This document shows, piece by piece, positions 30,336 to 41,647 of a stretch of DNA of 64,000 nt. Each line of letters begins with the position of its first letter. The first letter of the stretch is position 1. Both the position numbers and the translations under genes were made by a program. This DNA is from Psychromonas sp. psych-6C06 (GTDB lineage Bacteria; Pseudomonadota; Gammaproteobacteria; Enterobacterales; Psychromonadaceae), in the NCBI RefSeq assembly GCF_002835465.1, contig NZ_PIZM01000002.1, forward strand, positions 486,398-550,397. The letters run 5' to 3'. The notes beneath the pieces were generated by a model. That model did no database searches. It saw nothing but the letters and a program-made list of their open reading frames with translations, and was not told the DNA's origin.

Positions 30336-30787
30336 TAAATCTCTCTTCTTGCACACATGATCATTGCTTGACATGCGATTTCACCATCAACTTTCGCGGT
30401 ACATTCAAATTTCCCCATACCACGACGCTCTTTCAGATAGATAACTTCAAGTTCAAGAATATCACCTGGTACAACCGGTTTACGAAAACGTACTTTATCA
30501 ACTGACGCTAAAAAATATAGCTCATTTTCCGCAGGTTTACCGTAAGTAGCGAAGGCTAAAACGCCTGTTGCTTGTGCTAATGCTTCAATGATCATAACAC
30601 CAGGAAAAACAGGAGTTCCAGGAAAGTGTCCTTGAAACTGTGGTTCATTAAATGAAACGTTTTTTACGCCATTTAACGTTTTACCTGGTACATAATCGAT
30701 AACGCGATCAATTAATAAAAATGGGTAACGGTGTGGAAGGAGATTCATGATCTCTTTAATGTCTAAACTATTTAATTCGTTGCTCAC
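30335..30787 (-). CDS. fabZ: 3-hydroxyacyl-ACP dehydratase FabZ
   Basis: FabZ removes water from (3R)-hydroxyacyl-ACP in fatty acid elongation and competes with LpxA/LpxD for hydroxyacyl-ACP. The 150-aa hot-dog-fold protein has [16 protein letters not shown] with the catalytic His, [26 protein letters not shown] with the catalytic Glu, and [12 protein letters not shown]. It sits between lpxD (10-base gap) and lpxA (1-base overlap). Confidence 0.97.
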   Translation of the reverse strand: MSNELNSLDIKEIMNLLPHRYPFLLIDRVIDYVPGKTLNGVKNVSFNEPQFQGHFPGTPVFPGVMIIEALAQATGVLAFATYGKPAENELYFLASVDKVRFRKPVVPGDILELEVIYLKERRGMGKFECTAKVDGEIACQAMIMCARREI

Positions 30788-30797
30788 TTAGTATTCC

Positions 30798-31820
30798 TTA
30801 ATCTTTATCTTGTAATTGTTTTTCAAGTTGCTTCACACGTTTAAAGAGATCATCTATTTTAAGCGTATAAGCGGTATTTTTTCGCCACTGTTTATTTGCA
30901 ATCGCAGGTACACCTGAAGAATATATTCCCGGCTCACTTATATCTCGCATGACCATACTATCACCAGTAATCACAACATTATCCGTGATATTTAAATGGC
31001 CATTCATAGCAACACTACCGCCCACGATACAACTTTTACCTACTTTCGTGCTACCGGCAATATTTGAGCCTCCGGCAACTGCCGTATGCTCTCCAATAAA
31101 CACATTGTGAGCAATTTGACATTGATTATCAATTTTAACGCCGTTGCTAATAATAGTATCAGACAAGGCACCACGATCGATGGTGGTTGACGAGCCTATC
31201 TCAACATCATCACCAATAAGCACTTTACCAATTTGTGGTATTTTCACCCACTTACCTTGGTGTGGAGCATTACCAAATCCATCACTACCAATCACTGTAT
31301 TTGCATGAATAATACAACGTTGCCCTATTTCACAGCCATGATAGACCGTGACATTAGGGTAGATTTTACTTTGAGCGCTAATTTTTACATGCTCACCCAA
31401 CACTACATTCGCAAAAATTTGACAGTTATCAGCGACTTCGACGCCAGCACCAATGACCACATTTTCAGAGATTGCGACATTTTTGCCAATAATAGCACTA
31501 CTATCAATAATGGCACTTTCAGCAATATTAATATTCAAGTTTGGCGTTGTGTCGAAGATATTCGCTAACATGGCATAACCAACATACGGGTTATCCATGA
31601 ATAATGCATTACCTTGATAATTGCCCATAATAGCCGTTGGCAAGACAATCGCACTGGCCTGACACTGTTCAAGTTTTGATAACAGTTTTTTATCTGAAAC
31701 AAAGGTAATTTCACCTTCATTAGCTTGATCAAAAGTAGCTAAGCGATGGATACTTAAGTTACCATCACCAACCAATTTTGCTCCTAATATAGTGGCTAAT
31801 TGTGCGAGTGTTTGCATCAT
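30798..31820 (-). CDS. lpxD: UDP-3-O-acylglucosamine N-acyltransferase
   Basis: LpxD adds the second 3-hydroxyacyl chain, at N-2 of UDP-3-O-acylglucosamine, in lipid A synthesis. The 340-aa protein has the N-terminal uridine-binding domain (TLAQLATILGAKLVGDG, ITFVSDKKLLSKL, then DNPYVGYAMLA), a left-handed beta-helix of hexapeptide repeats (about 105-300; the catalytic-His region is IDNQCQIAHNVFIGEHTAVA) and a C-terminal helix ending in a coiled segment (LFKRVKQLEKQLQ). It lies 8 bases after skp. Confidence 0.97.
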   Translation of the reverse strand: MMQTLAQLATILGAKLVGDGNLSIHRLATFDQANEGEITFVSDKKLLSKLEQCQASAIVLPTAIMGNYQGNALFMDNPYVGYAMLANIFDTTPNLNINIAESAIIDSSAIIGKNVAISENVVIGAGVEVADNCQIFANVVLGEHVKISAQSKIYPNVTVYHGCEIGQRCIIHANTVIGSDGFGNAPHQGKWVKIPQIGKVLIGDDVEIGSSTTIDRGALSDTIISNGVKIDNQCQIAHNVFIGEHTAVAGGSNIAGSTKVGKSCIVGGSVAMNGHLNITDNVVITGDSMVMRDISEPGIYSSGVPAIANKQWRKNTAYTLKIDDLFKRVKQLEKQLQDKD

Positions 31821-31828
31821 CTTTCAGC

Positions 31829-32338
31829 CTACTTTTTGCTAATTTCTTCGATAATAAGATCTGAAATATCGTAACCAGGTTTAGCAAAAACAACCTGTTC
31901 GCCATTTAAAATAATGTCGTAGCCTTGCTCTTTAGCAACGTCATTAATAACGTCACGAACTACAATAAGTGCTTTTTGCTGTTCTTCTCCCTGACGACGA
32001 CGGTTATCTTCTTCAAATGCTTTTCGGTTTATTTTGTATTCTGAGAGCTTCACTTCTACCTTACGTTGCATAGCTGTGACTTCATCATTAGCCATTAGCT
32101 CCGCATCACGTTTTAGCGTTTTTTCAATTTTAGTTATCTCTGTTTCTAACGCTTGTAACGCTTCGTAACGCGCTTTAAATTCCGCTTCTAATTTTTTAAT
32201 AATACGCTCACGTTGCGGTGACTCTTTCATGATTTTTGATGGGAAAACAACTCCTACTTTCTGTATGTCTGCTGCATTCACTGCAGGAACTGTAATCATA
32301 GCGACAGCTAAAGTTGCGGCTTTTAAAAAGTTTTTCAT
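31829..32338 (-). CDS. skp: Periplasmic chaperone Skp/OmpH
   Basis: Skp is a trimeric periplasmic holdase that carries unfolded outer-membrane proteins to the BAM machinery. The 169-aa precursor has a signal peptide (MKNFLKAATLAVAMITVPAV, cleaved near NAADI). The mature protein is largely charged alpha-helix forming the tentacle coiled coil (about 45-130). It lies between bamA and lpxD as in E. coli, with a 59-base gap after bamA. Confidence 0.94.
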   Translation of the reverse strand: MKNFLKAATLAVAMITVPAVNAADIQKVGVVFPSKIMKESPQRERIIKKLEAEFKARYEALQALETEITKIEKTLKRDAELMANDEVTAMQRKVEVKLSEYKINRKAFEEDNRRRQGEEQQKALIVVRDVINDVAKEQGYDIILNGEQVVFAKPGYDISDLIIEEISKK

Positions 32339-32397
32339 GTTAATGACTCCAAAAATAAAAATAAAATGATTGAGTAAAAATTAAACGTATATATTGC

Positions 32398-34818
32398 TTA
32401 GAAAGTATCACCAATGTTAAATGAGAATACTTCTGTTCTATCGCCTTCATACTTTTTCAAGGGCCAAGCAAGGGTAAAGACTAACGGCCCCATTGGTGAA
32501 ATCCAAGTAACCTGTGCTCCAGCTGAAACACGTATTCTACCTGGTTTTGAATAATCTCCAAAATATTCACAGTTATATGAACAACTTAGTTGATTATAAT
32601 AGTCATAGTTAAACTCAGTATCCCACACTTCACCGGCATCAACAAAGACACTACTTCGTACTTGTCGTGTATAAGCTTCATCTAGGAAAGGTACAGGGAA
32701 AATAACTTCGCCACTCATCGTGTATTTAGCATTACCACCTACCGCATTATCTGTGAATGCCATAGAGCTATTACCGCCATCACTTCCCGTATACATCGCA
32801 CGAGGTCCAACGGTATTGCTTGAGAAACCACGCAGAGTTCGATAACCACCTGCATAGTAATTCTCGAAGAATGGTAGGATTTGGTCATTACCTTCAAATT
32901 GACCATAACCGTTAGCATAACCAAGCGTACCACGTAACAGCGTTGTCCACTCTCCATCTTCGGTGATACGTTGATAATTAGATATTTCAAAATTAACTTT
33001 GAAATATTGAAGATCAGAACCCGGTATAGTCATTTTCGCCCAAAGGTCATGTTTCATACCCTGTGTAGCCATACGCCCTTTATCTAGATTATTACGTGTC
33101 CACTTAGCGGTAAAATCAAAGTTTTGGAAGTCAACGGCACCATCAGCATCTAACATTGAACCATATATTTCCCAAAACTGTCGTAATTGCTCATAGGCCT
33201 TAAGTTGCGCAATACCATTGTTCTCCCAACCAACACTGAACCCTAAACGGTTTATCTCATTCACTGGGAAGCCCATGTTTAAACGTACGCCATAAGTCGT
33301 ATTGGTGTAATCGACAATGTTCGCTTCACCCGCTTCGAATAGATCATAAAACACACGTACACCGCCACTCACACCATCTTTGGTTAGATATGGTGTAGTG
33401 TAATTAACATTTGCACTACGGTTATAATCATTGAATTTAACTTCAAAACCGACCTTATCACCAGAGCCTAAAAAGTTATCTTGGCTAACCCCACCACTTA
33501 AACTCAACCCTGATTCAGTACCATAACCAATACCAGCATTAAATGAGCCAGAGGGTTGCTCTTCGACAACAATATTTAAATCGATTAAATCATCACTCAC
33601 ACGCTCTGTGTTTATATCAACCATTGAGAAGAAACCTAATCGGTTCAAACGATTTTTTGAGAGTTCAACACTTTCACTAGAAAGCCAGCCCCCTTCCATC
33701 TGACGCAACTCACGGCGTAAAACTACATCCTTAGTAGATGTATTACCTGATATATTAATATTTCGAACATAACCACGCTGCCCAGGCTCTACTGAAAAAT
33801 TAACAACGACAGTATTCGTTTCATCATCGACTTCAGGGTAAGTGGTAATTTGAGGGTAAGCGTAGCCTAAACGACCAAAATATTTACGCATGTTTTGCTC
33901 GGTGGCAGCAACCTGTGAAGCAGCATAAACGTCCCCCTCAGCAAAGGGAACTAAGGATTTAATATCTTCATCATTACCAAGTAGGTTACCAATGAATTGC
34001 ACACCACCGATATTATAAATTTCACCTTCATCTACATTAACTGTTACGTAAACACCTTTTTTATTTGGTGTTAGTGCTACTTGGGTATCTTCTATCGCAA
34101 AACGAATATAACCACGATCTAAGTAATAACTTTTAATAACTTCTAAGTCACCAGCCAGTTTTTGTTTTTGATAGTTATCATCAGCAAAAAAATCCCACCA
34201 ACCTGCAGAATCAGCAAGTGTGAGTCGTTTTAATAATTGGTTATCGGCAAATATGGTATTACCCACGATGTTAATTTGCTCTATTTTTGCTGTTAAGCCT
34301 TCACGGAATACAAACTGAATAGAGACACGATTACGGGGTAACGAAGTTACAATTGCTTCAACTTGAGCGCTGTATTTACCCACACTGTGGTAAAAGTCCT
34401 CTAAACTTTTCTCAATACCAGACAAAGTCGTTCTATCTAGCGGTTCCCCCACTTGAATGGAAGAAGACTTAAGTGAGTCCAGGATCTGCTCTTCGGTTAA
34501 TTTGTCATTACCCGTTAATCCAATATTACTGATCGTTGGACGCTCTTTGACTTTAAAAATAAGTACATCACCAGCACGATCTAGTTCAATAGACTCAAAG
34601 TGACTACTTGCATATAACTGTTTAACCGCTTTAGCTAATTGGTAATCATCAACAACATCGCCTTCTCGTATAGGTAAACTTAACAAGGCAGCACCCAATG
34701 TAACGCGCTGCAATCCTTCAAATTGAAGATCTGAAATAGTAAATTTTTCAGCGTTAGCTAACATGGAAAAACAGCTACTAAAAATAAACGCTGTTACTAG
34801 CAAATATCGGTTAAACAT
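32398..34818 (-). CDS. bamA: Outer membrane protein assembly factor BamA
   Basis: BamA is the Omp85-family core of the BAM complex, which folds beta-barrel proteins into the outer membrane. The start chosen is the ATG at 34818 ([15 protein letters not shown]), with AAGGA upstream. It gives 806 aa with a signal peptide cut near ANAEKF; the longer frame would begin at a GTG eight codons earlier and misplace the signal. Five POTRA repeats (about 25-425) precede a 16-strand barrel that contains the lid-loop type RGF motif ([13 protein letters not shown]). It ends in Phe (FSFNIGDTF), the usual C-terminal barrel signal. Confidence 0.97.
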   Translation of the reverse strand: MFNRYLLVTAFIFSSCFSMLANAEKFTISDLQFEGLQRVTLGAALLSLPIREGDVVDDYQLAKAVKQLYASSHFESIELDRAGDVLIFKVKERPTISNIGLTGNDKLTEEQILDSLKSSSIQVGEPLDRTTLSGIEKSLEDFYHSVGKYSAQVEAIVTSLPRNRVSIQFVFREGLTAKIEQINIVGNTIFADNQLLKRLTLADSAGWWDFFADDNYQKQKLAGDLEVIKSYYLDRGYIRFAIEDTQVALTPNKKGVYVTVNVDEGEIYNIGGVQFIGNLLGNDEDIKSLVPFAEGDVYAASQVAATEQNMRKYFGRLGYAYPQITTYPEVDDETNTVVVNFSVEPGQRGYVRNINISGNTSTKDVVLRRELRQMEGGWLSSESVELSKNRLNRLGFFSMVDINTERVSDDLIDLNIVVEEQPSGSFNAGIGYGTESGLSLSGGVSQDNFLGSGDKVGFEVKFNDYNRSANVNYTTPYLTKDGVSGGVRVFYDLFEAGEANIVDYTNTTYGVRLNMGFPVNEINRLGFSVGWENNGIAQLKAYEQLRQFWEIYGSMLDADGAVDFQNFDFTAKWTRNNLDKGRMATQGMKHDLWAKMTIPGSDLQYFKVNFEISNYQRITEDGEWTTLLRGTLGYANGYGQFEGNDQILPFFENYYAGGYRTLRGFSSNTVGPRAMYTGSDGGNSSMAFTDNAVGGNAKYTMSGEVIFPVPFLDEAYTRQVRSSVFVDAGEVWDTEFNYDYYNQLSCSYNCEYFGDYSKPGRIRVSAGAQVTWISPMGPLVFTLAWPLKKYEGDRTEVFSFNIGDTF

Positions 34819-34917
34819 GTTTGTATGAATCCTTAATAACACTTATCTGGTGTTTTAATATAAGTCTGTATTTTATAAACTTCTCAAGTCGCTTTCAATG
34901 TAATGATTTATCAACTC

Positions 34918-36273
34918 TTAGAGCAGATTAAAATCATTCAGTATCGCGATACTCATTAGTGTCATTAAAATAGCCCCGCCGATTTTAAAACCGACTTCTT
35001 GAACTTTTTCTGAAACGGGTTTACCGGTTATAACCTCGATAAAGTAATACATCAGATGGCCACCATCTAAAACCGGTAAAGGGATTAAATTCATTAAACC
35101 TAAATTTACACTGATTAGCGCAAGAAACCCGAGGAAATACTCAATACCATAATCTGCACTTGTTCCTGCTCCTTTAGCAATGGATACAGGACCACTTAGG
35201 TTTTTAACTGATATATCTCCGGTTACTAGTTTAATCAGAGTATCAAAAGTAAGTTTGGTTAACTGTCCAGTCTTCTCGATACCTTTCAAAAAAGCATCAA
35301 TAGGAGAATATTTTAGTGTCACCCGATAATCTTCCGGGTAAGGTTCGACAATAGGCGCTACACCGATAAAGCCTTTACCTGTTTCCTCTTTCAACTGAGG
35401 GGTTAATAACAACGTTAATGGTAATGACTCTCTTTGAACTTTTAATGCCAGCGGTTGTTCTGGAGAACCTTGTATCAATTCAACAAAATGAGCCCAATCT
35501 CGTAAGGTTACGCCATCGATAGCAATCAATTGATCATCGGCCTTTAGCCCTGCTATTTCTCCTGCACCACCTTTAGAAACCTCGGCCACAGCTAACTGTA
35601 TTGTTGGCCGAAATGGCAAGAGCCCCAAGCTATGAATAATAGAATCTTTTTTAGGGTCAAATGACCAGTTCTGCAATGAGACTGTGTATTTAGAAATTGG
35701 TTCAACGGGAGCATTTGCTAACGGTTTAATTGTGATATCAAACTCACTTTCACCAATTTGCCCCACTAATGCAAGATTCAGCGCTTCCCAGTCTCCGACT
35801 TGAGTTTCATTAATTGATTCTATTTGAAAGCGTTCTGTGGTTGTAATCACTGACATCGGTGAGTTTTCTACCACACCATTAATGATCGGTTTTGCACTAT
35901 TGATACCAATCATATACATGATAAAAAAGGCAATAATAGCCAATAAGAAATTAGCTAAAGGGCCAGCCGCAACGATAGCAATACGTTGCCATACCGTTTT
36001 TTTATCAAAAGCAAATTGTTGTTCATCATCGGCCACGCTTTCAACGCGCCCATCAAGCATTTTGACATAGCCACCTAACGGAATAGCCGCAATTGCAAAC
36101 TCTGTCCCGTGCTTATCTTTTCGTTTAAATAATACTTTACCAAATCCAATTGAAAAACGATGCACCTTGACACCACAGCGCCTAGCTACCCAAAAATGGC
36201 CATATTCATGTATCGCAACTAAAACACTTAACGCAACAATAAATGCGCCTAGATTCCATAAAATGGTTAACAT
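34918..36273 (-). CDS. rseP: Site-2 zinc metalloprotease RseP
   Basis: RseP cleaves the anti-sigma factor RseA within the membrane after DegS, releasing sigma-E during envelope stress, and clears signal peptides. The 451-aa inner-membrane protein has the zinc-binding HEYGH in TM1 ([20 protein letters not shown]), two PDZ regions (about 125-310; [22 protein letters not shown] is the clearer one) and the second active-site motif near the C-terminus ([20 protein letters not shown]). Its start overlaps the dxr end by 7 bp. bamA, whose product level feeds into the same stress response, follows. Confidence 0.96.
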   Translation of the reverse strand: MLTILWNLGAFIVALSVLVAIHEYGHFWVARRCGVKVHRFSIGFGKVLFKRKDKHGTEFAIAAIPLGGYVKMLDGRVESVADDEQQFAFDKKTVWQRIAIVAAGPLANFLLAIIAFFIMYMIGINSAKPIINGVVENSPMSVITTTERFQIESINETQVGDWEALNLALVGQIGESEFDITIKPLANAPVEPISKYTVSLQNWSFDPKKDSIIHSLGLLPFRPTIQLAVAEVSKGGAGEIAGLKADDQLIAIDGVTLRDWAHFVELIQGSPEQPLALKVQRESLPLTLLLTPQLKEETGKGFIGVAPIVEPYPEDYRVTLKYSPIDAFLKGIEKTGQLTKLTFDTLIKLVTGDISVKNLSGPVSIAKGAGTSADYGIEYFLGFLALISVNLGLMNLIPLPVLDGGHLMYYFIEVITGKPVSEKVQEVGFKIGGAILMTLMSIAILNDFNLL

Positions 36274-37466
36274 AAGATTTCTCGTCTAATAAGTGATAAC
36301 GCACGGTTTTTAGCATCACTATCAATCAATAACAACTCCTCGATAGAGCTGTTTGACTGCCTCTTTGATGTTTGTAAAACACGGTCTACCAACTGAGAAA
36401 TTTGTGTAAACTGGATCTCGCCATTTAAAAAGGCTTCCACAGCCACTTCATTAGCGGCATTCAAGGTGGTGGTAGCCTGTTGTCCTTCGTAACATGCGTC
36501 AATAGCGAGTTTTAAACAGGGGTAGCGATTAAAATCGGGAGCGATAAAACTAAATTCAGGAGAGCTAAAAAAATCTAAATTTTCAACACCACTAGTAATC
36601 CGCTTCTCCCCCCCCATGACATGCGCAATCGGAGTACGCATATCAGGGTTACCCATCTGTGCAATAACACTACCATCAATATATTGCACCATAGAATGAA
36701 TAACAGACTGAGGATGGATAATGACCTGTAATTGCTCACGACTTGCATTAAACAACCACCGTGCTTCAATGTATTCGAGGCCTTTATTCATCATTGTTGC
36801 AGAATCAATTGAGATTTTTTGTCCCATCGACCAATTAGGATGCTTAACTGCTTGAGCAGGTGTAATGCTAGGGAACTCAGACAAAGCCTTATTTAAAAAA
36901 GGTCCTCCTGAGCCAGTCAACAATATTTTCGAAACCCCCTCGGCTTCGAGCTGGCAATGACCAATACTGTTTTGTAAATTCGGCGATAGTGCTTGGTAAA
37001 TAGCATTATGCTCACTGTCTACTGGCCATAATTTGGCCCCTGATTTTTGTACTGCATCAATAAAGAGCTGACCCGACATCACTAACGACTCTTTATTAGC
37101 GAGAAATATCTCTTTGCCTGCCTTAACAGCAGCGAGGGTGCTTTTTAAGCCAGCACCTCCAACAATCGCAGCCATTACACAATCAATTTCTACACTAGCA
37201 ATCAATTGTAGTAATTCAGCTTCGTTTTTCACTAACGTAGAGCGACAATCTGTTTTCGATAATTTAAAGGCAAGTTCGTCAGTTGCTTTAGGGCAACTCA
37301 TGGCAACATAATCAGGATTAAACGTTTTGCATAATGCCAACATTTTATCGACACTTTTTGACGCGACCAATAACTTAACACGGTACAATTCTGGATTATT
37401 TTGGCAAACAGAAAGTGTACTTGCACCAATAGAGCCCGTTGCGCCCAAAATAGCTAAATTTTTCAT
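36267..37466 (-). CDS. dxr: 1-deoxy-D-xylulose 5-phosphate reductoisomerase
   Basis: Dxr (IspC) makes 2-C-methylerythritol 4-phosphate, the committed step of the MEP isoprenoid pathway and the target of fosmidomycin. The 399-aa protein has the NADPH-binding start [15 protein letters not shown], the [11 protein letters not shown] motif, the metal-binding [11 protein letters not shown] segment, LLTGSGGPF and [24 protein letters not shown]. Its position between cdsA and rseP, not between frr and uppS, is the Vibrio/Shewanella arrangement. Confidence 0.97.
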   Translation of the reverse strand: MKNLAILGATGSIGASTLSVCQNNPELYRVKLLVASKSVDKMLALCKTFNPDYVAMSCPKATDELAFKLSKTDCRSTLVKNEAELLQLIASVEIDCVMAAIVGGAGLKSTLAAVKAGKEIFLANKESLVMSGQLFIDAVQKSGAKLWPVDSEHNAIYQALSPNLQNSIGHCQLEAEGVSKILLTGSGGPFLNKALSEFPSITPAQAVKHPNWSMGQKISIDSATMMNKGLEYIEARWLFNASREQLQVIIHPQSVIHSMVQYIDGSVIAQMGNPDMRTPIAHVMGGEKRITSGVENLDFFSSPEFSFIAPDFNRYPCLKLAIDACYEGQQATTTLNAANEVAVEAFLNGEIQFTQISQLVDRVLQTSKRQSNSSIEELLLIDSDAKNRALSLIRREILC

Positions 37467-37469
37467 CGC

Positions 37470-38324
37470 TTAGTTTAACCAGAGTAAGTAAGTAAGCGTG
37501 AACACAGGAACGGCGGCCGTTAGGCTATCTATACGGTCGAGAATTCCACCATGGCCAGGTAATAAATTTCCGCTATCTTTAAGTCGTGCTTCGCGCTTGA
37601 AGATACTTTCGCTTAGGTCACCTAATGCAGAAACAAATGTGGTTATTAATGCAGCGACAAAAAACATTACCACTTTCTCGCCTGGCACAGCAAAGAAAAT
37701 ACTCGCAAGGAAAGCAACAATCATCGCGCTCACTGCACCACCGACAAAACCCTCAATCGTTTTACCAGGGCTTACATTCGGCGCCAATTTATGTTTGCCA
37801 AAACGTTTCCCACAGAAATAAGCGCCGGTATCAGCAGCCCAGACCAATAGAAAAACAAACAGTAGTAGTGCACCACCGTAATAGAAATCGTGATGAATAT
37901 TCACAGATCGTAGTACGACCATAGACCAGAAAAATGGAATTAAAGTCAGTAAACCAAACAACGCTTTTACTGCCTTACTTCGCGCCCAATAAGGGCCACT
38001 TTTCGGATAAGTGGCTACTAACACGAGAGAAACAAACCACCAAGCGGCGGTCACAATTAAACCGTTTTCAACCATCGGATGGATACCGGAAACATTCCAC
38101 AATTGCTCTATTGGTAACAGGATTAACGTAATAGCAAGTACAAAACCAAAAATATATAAAATAGGGCTTGAGGTAGAATCAGAATTTACAAAGCTCGCCC
38201 ACTCTTTACTGGCCAATAAAAAAATAGCGGCCGTAAACATCATAAAAAATTTAAGAGGTAGCAAAAATATGCCCGCGATGGCAAGGGGAGCCAAAACGAG
38301 CGCAGTTATTATTCGTTGTTTCAC
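37470..38324 (-). CDS. cdsA: Phosphatidate cytidylyltransferase
   Basis: CdsA makes CDP-diacylglycerol from phosphatidate and CTP for all membrane phospholipids. The 284-aa integral membrane protein has about eight TM segments and the family signature near its C-terminus (SALGDLSESIFKREARLKDSGNLLPGHGGILDRIDS), preceded by KRFGKHKLAPNVSPGKTIEGFVGG. It starts at a GTG with AGGA seven bases upstream. dxr follows after 3 bases and uppS precedes by 31 bases. Confidence 0.96.
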   Translation of the reverse strand: MKQRIITALVLAPLAIAGIFLLPLKFFMMFTAAIFLLASKEWASFVNSDSTSSPILYIFGFVLAITLILLPIEQLWNVSGIHPMVENGLIVTAAWWFVSLVLVATYPKSGPYWARSKAVKALFGLLTLIPFFWSMVVLRSVNIHHDFYYGGALLLFVFLLVWAADTGAYFCGKRFGKHKLAPNVSPGKTIEGFVGGAVSAMIVAFLASIFFAVPGEKVVMFFVAALITTFVSALGDLSESIFKREARLKDSGNLLPGHGGILDRIDSLTAAVPVFTLTYLLWLN

Positions 38325-38355
38325 AGAAACATCCTGTTGAATTTAATTATAAGAA

Positions 38356-39096
38356 TCAGCGCGGTGCAACCTGTTCACTGGTTTGACCAAAACGACGCTC
38401 TTTACCAGCGAACACATCCAGTGCATCTTGAAATGCATCGCCATTAAAATCAGGCCATAACACATCACAAAAATACAATTCAGCATAAGCAAGTTGCCAC
38501 AATAAGAAGTTACTAATACGATGATCTCCACCTGTCCGAATCATTAAATCGACCGCAGGAAGCTCTCCTAAACTAATTGTGTTATTTATTTTATCTTCAG
38601 TGATTTCATCTATTGTTAAATCACCCTGTAGTACCATACGTGTGAGCTTCTTTGTCGCATGAGTAATATCCCAACGCCCACCATAATTGGCTGCAACATT
38701 TAACACAAGACCATCATTTGCTTGCGTCAAAGCTTCTGCTTGTTGTACTTTTTTTTGCAGACGCTCACTAAAACCAGATATGTCGCCAATTATTTTTAAT
38801 TTAATATTATGTTTATGTAGCTTTTTGACTTCACTGCCTAAAACCGTGAAAAACAGCTCCATCAACATGTTGACTTCTTTCTCAGGGCGTTTCCAATTTT
38901 CACTACTAAAAGCATAAATGGTTAGCACTTCAATCTTTTTTTCATTGGCAAAGCTGATCGCTTTGCGTAATGACTTGACGCCGTGCTTGTGACCAAACAC
39001 ACGATGCTTTCCTTTGCTCTCTGCCCAACGTCCGTTTCCGTCCATTATAATTGCAACATGTTTGGGCAATGCTTGTTGTTCAGTTACCGTTGTCAC
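38356..39096 (-). CDS. uppS: Undecaprenyl diphosphate synthase
   Basis: UppS extends farnesyl diphosphate in cis to C55 undecaprenyl diphosphate, the carrier lipid for peptidoglycan and O-antigen. The start chosen is the GTG at 39096 ([13 protein letters not shown]), because AAGGG stands five bases before it; this gives 246 aa. The longer frame would begin at an unsupported TTG. Family signatures are [27 protein letters not shown] near the N-terminus (catalytic Asp), FSSENWKRP and [27 protein letters not shown] near the C-terminus. Confidence 0.95.
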   Translation of the reverse strand: MTTVTEQQALPKHVAIIMDGNGRWAESKGKHRVFGHKHGVKSLRKAISFANEKKIEVLTIYAFSSENWKRPEKEVNMLMELFFTVLGSEVKKLHKHNIKLKIIGDISGFSERLQKKVQQAEALTQANDGLVLNVAANYGGRWDITHATKKLTRMVLQGDLTIDEITEDKINNTISLGELPAVDLMIRTGGDHRISNFLLWQLAYAELYFCDVLWPDFNGDAFQDALDVFAGKERRFGQTSEQVAPR

Positions 39097-39120
39097 TTGC
39101 ACCCTTAGCAATATATTGCT

Positions 39121-39147
39121 TGAGCAGGTAAGATACTTACCTGCTCA
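39121..39147. other. Perfect 12-pair hairpin in the frr-uppS gap
   Basis: TGAGCAGGTAAG-ATA-CTTACCTGCTCA is a perfect inverted repeat with a three-base loop, 25 bases before the uppS GTG. No T-run follows on the minus strand, so termination is unlikely. It could be an mRNA processing or stability element, or a protein operator. Confidence 0.6.
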
Positions 39148-39154
39148 CGTCAAA

Positions 39155-39712
39155 TTATACTTCCATTAACTCTTTTTCTTTCACAGCTAATAATTCATCC
39201 ACTAGCTTGACACTGTCGTTAGTCACTTTCTGAACTAACTCTTCACCTTGACGTTGCTGATCTTCGCTGATCTCTTTCTCTTTTTCTAACTCTTTCAGAT
39301 CACCATTTGCATCACGACGAATATTACGGATAGCAATACGGCTATTCTCAGCCTCACCACGTACAACTTTAATAAGGTCTTTACGACGCTCTTCTGTTAA
39401 TGGTGGTAAAGGAATACGAATCACTGTACCTGCAGACATTGGGTTTAAACCAAGGTTAGACCCCATGATTGCCTTTTCAACAGCAGCGATAAGTGTTGCA
39501 TCAAATACCGTTACCGTTAACGTGCGAGAGTCCTCTGTTGAAACGTTACCCACTTGGCGAAGTGGCGTATTGCTTCCGTAGTACGGCACCATAATGCCAT
39601 CTAATAAGCTTGGATGTGCACGTCCTGTACGAATTTTTGCTAACTGATTTTTAAATGCTTCGATGCTTTTACTCATTCGCGTTTGTGCATCGTCTTTAAT
39701 TTCATTGATCAT
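39155..39712 (-). CDS. frr: Ribosome recycling factor
   Basis: Frr splits post-termination ribosomes together with EF-G. The 185-aa length equals E. coli's. The protein shows the typical helical hairpin ends ([20 protein letters not shown] at the N-terminus and the long C-terminal helices from about 105 on), the [15 protein letters not shown] segment and [18 protein letters not shown]. It lies 42 bases after pyrH, with uppS next. Confidence 0.97.
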   Translation of the reverse strand: MINEIKDDAQTRMSKSIEAFKNQLAKIRTGRAHPSLLDGIMVPYYGSNTPLRQVGNVSTEDSRTLTVTVFDATLIAAVEKAIMGSNLGLNPMSAGTVIRIPLPPLTEERRKDLIKVVRGEAENSRIAIRNIRRDANGDLKELEKEKEISEDQQRQGEELVQKVTNDSVKLVDELLAVKEKELMEV

Positions 39713-39754
39713 GGTATTTTCCCAAAATATAGATTAAATATTTAATTGTTATTA

Positions 39755-40489
39755 TTACTTAGCGCAATGTGTAATAGTTGTGCCTTCATCTTCACCCAAT
39801 ACAACACGGCTTAAAGCACCTGGTTTATTCATGTTAAAAACACGAATTGGTAAGCTATGGTCACGCGCAAGTGTAAAGGCAGCTAAATCCATTACTTGTA
39901 ACTCTTTTTCAAGGACAACTTGATAATCAATCTCTTTATAAAGCGTTGCTTCTGGATTTTTTACAGGATCAGCATCATAAACGCCGTCCACTTTAGTACC
40001 TTTTAACACCGCATCTGCTTCGATTTCGATACCACGTAAACAAGCGGCTGAATCTGTTGTAAAGAAAGGGTTACCTGTACCTGCAGAGAAAATAACAACG
40101 GTGCCTAATTTAAGGTATTTAATTGCTTCTGCCCAGTTATAATCATCACAAACACCATTTAATGGGATCGCTGACATTAAGCGCGAGTTGACGTGTGAAC
40201 GATGCAGCGCATCGCGCATTGCTAAACCATTCATTACTGTTGCTAACATTCCCATATGGTCGCCTACCACACGGTTCATACCCGCTTCTGCAAGACCAGC
40301 ACCGCGGAAAATATTACCACCACCAATAACAAGGCCAACCTGCACGCCCGCTTCAATCAGAGATTTAATCTCTAAAGCCATACGATCTAATACGGTTGGA
40401 TCAATACCAAAGCCTTCTTCGCCAACAAGGGCTTCACCACTTAATTTTAATAAAATACGACGATATGCTGATTTTGGGTTGGTGCTCAT
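39755..40489 (-). CDS. pyrH: UMP kinase
   Basis: PyrH phosphorylates UMP to UDP and is a hexameric amino-acid-kinase-fold enzyme. The start chosen is the ATG at 40489 ([19 protein letters not shown]), with GAGG about eleven bases upstream; an in-frame ATG nine bases earlier directly abuts that GAGG. It gives 244 aa (E. coli 241). Motifs are [46 protein letters not shown] and [14 protein letters not shown] terminator-like hairpin separates it from tsf. Confidence 0.97.
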   Translation of the reverse strand: MSTNPKSAYRRILLKLSGEALVGEEGFGIDPTVLDRMALEIKSLIEAGVQVGLVIGGGNIFRGAGLAEAGMNRVVGDHMGMLATVMNGLAMRDALHRSHVNSRLMSAIPLNGVCDDYNWAEAIKYLKLGTVVIFSAGTGNPFFTTDSAACLRGIEIEADAVLKGTKVDGVYDADPVKNPEATLYKEIDYQVVLEKELQVMDLAAFTLARDHSLPIRVFNMNKPGALSRVVLGEDEGTTITHCAK

Positions 40490-40595
40490 AAAATTCATTC
40501 CTCTATGTGGGTCTAATAGCAATTTCATTAATAAACTGTTTAAACATCAAACACCTTACTAATAAAATTTCAACGAATTAACCTTTACTGTAAAT

Positions 40596-40625
40596 ATAAA
40601 AGAACCGCAGAGCTAGCCGCGGTTC
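40596..40625 (-). terminator. Intrinsic terminator after tsf
   Basis: On the minus strand GAACCGC-N10-GCGGTTC is followed by TTTTATATTTAC. It stands 44 bases beyond the tsf stop codon and before pyrH, so it marks the end of the rpsB-tsf unit, with pyrH probably started by its own promoter in 40490-40590. Confidence 0.75.
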
Positions 40626-40669
40626 CTATTTTTACAATAAACATCAAGCTTATTGTTTAGAAGTCAAGA

Positions 40670-41542
40670 TTACTGACCAGCGGCTGCTAGTGTAGCTGCA
40701 ACTTCAGCTGCGAAATCTTCTTCTTTCTTCTCGATACCTTCACCCACTTCGATACGGATAAACGTTTCAACGTCAACGCCAGCATCTTTAAGAAGCTTAG
40801 CAACTTTGATTGAAGGATCTTTAACGAATGGTTGACCTGTAAGGCTCACTTCACCAGTGAATTTAGCCATACGACCAGAAACCATTTTTTCAGCAATCTC
40901 AGCAGGTTTACCACTGTCGATAGCGATCTGTAGTTGAATCTCTTTCTCTTTTGCTACAACATCAGCAGGAACATCTTCCGGCTTAACATATGTAGGAGAA
41001 GCAGCTGCAACGTGCATTGCGATATCTTTCGCAAGCTCAGCTTCACCACCAGTTAGTACAGAGATAACACCGATTTTACCGCTGTGTACGTATGCGCCAA
41101 GGTTTGCACCTTCAACGATTTGTACACGACGAACAGAGATGTTTTCGCCGATTTTAGCTACTAGGTTAGCACGTGCTTCTTCAACAGTAATATCATCAAA
41201 TGCTAATGCACCTAATGCTTCAACTTCAGTTACTTTGTTAGCAAGCGCGATATCAGCAACTTGGTTAGCAAATGCTAAGAAGCTTTTATCCATTGCTACG
41301 AAGTCTGTTTCACAGTTTACTTCAGCGATAAGTGCAACTGCACCATCTGTTTTCGCTAAAACAACACCTTCAGCTGCAACACGGCCAGCTTTTTTAGCGG
41401 CTTTAATTGCACCAGATTTACGCATGTTTTCAATTGCAAGCTCGATGTCGCCATCTGCTTCAACTAATGCTTTTTTACAATCCATCATACCCGCAGCTGT
41501 GCGGTCACGAAGTTCTTTAACTTGCTTAGCTGTAATAGCCAT
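40670..41542 (-). CDS. tsf: Elongation factor Ts
   Basis: EF-Ts exchanges GDP for GTP on EF-Tu. The start chosen is the ATG at 41542 ([20 protein letters not shown]), with AGGAATT upstream; it gives 290 aa (E. coli 283). The N-terminal UBA-like domain ([22 protein letters not shown]) and the core motif [19 protein letters not shown] (TDFV contacts EF-Tu) are clear. It follows rpsB with a terminator-like hairpin in the gap. Its codon use is that of a highly expressed gene. Confidence 0.98.
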   Translation of the reverse strand: MAITAKQVKELRDRTAAGMMDCKKALVEADGDIELAIENMRKSGAIKAAKKAGRVAAEGVVLAKTDGAVALIAEVNCETDFVAMDKSFLAFANQVADIALANKVTEVEALGALAFDDITVEEARANLVAKIGENISVRRVQIVEGANLGAYVHSGKIGVISVLTGGEAELAKDIAMHVAAASPTYVKPEDVPADVVAKEKEIQLQIAIDSGKPAEIAEKMVSGRMAKFTGEVSLTGQPFVKDPSIKVAKLLKDAGVDVETFIRIEVGEGIEKKEEDFAAEVAATLAAAGQ

Positions 41543-41568
41543 TGTCGAATTCCTAATATTTGATCTAC

Positions 41569-41594
41569 AAAAAAAAGGGGAGCCTAAACTCCCC
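41569..41594 (-). terminator. Terminator-like attenuator between rpsB and tsf
   Basis: GGGGAG-CCTAAA-CTCCCC is a perfect six-pair GC-rich stem. On the minus strand it is followed by eight T. It lies inside the rpsB-tsf operon, where E. coli is also known to have a partial terminator. It would set the S2 to EF-Ts ratio. Confidence 0.8.
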
Positions 41595-41647
41595 TGATAA
41601 CTAACCAAGTGTCGATTAGTTAATAAGAGCTTCTAAATTAGAAGGAC

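Noticed and set aside
37625-38340. Plus-strand open frames opposite cdsA
   Set aside because: They mirror the membrane-protein codons of cdsA, have no ribosome-binding sites and encode no recognisable protein.
41139-41597. 152-codon plus-strand frame opposite tsf
   Set aside because: The Ser/Ala-rich composition is the reverse of tsf codons; it also crosses the rpsB-tsf terminator.
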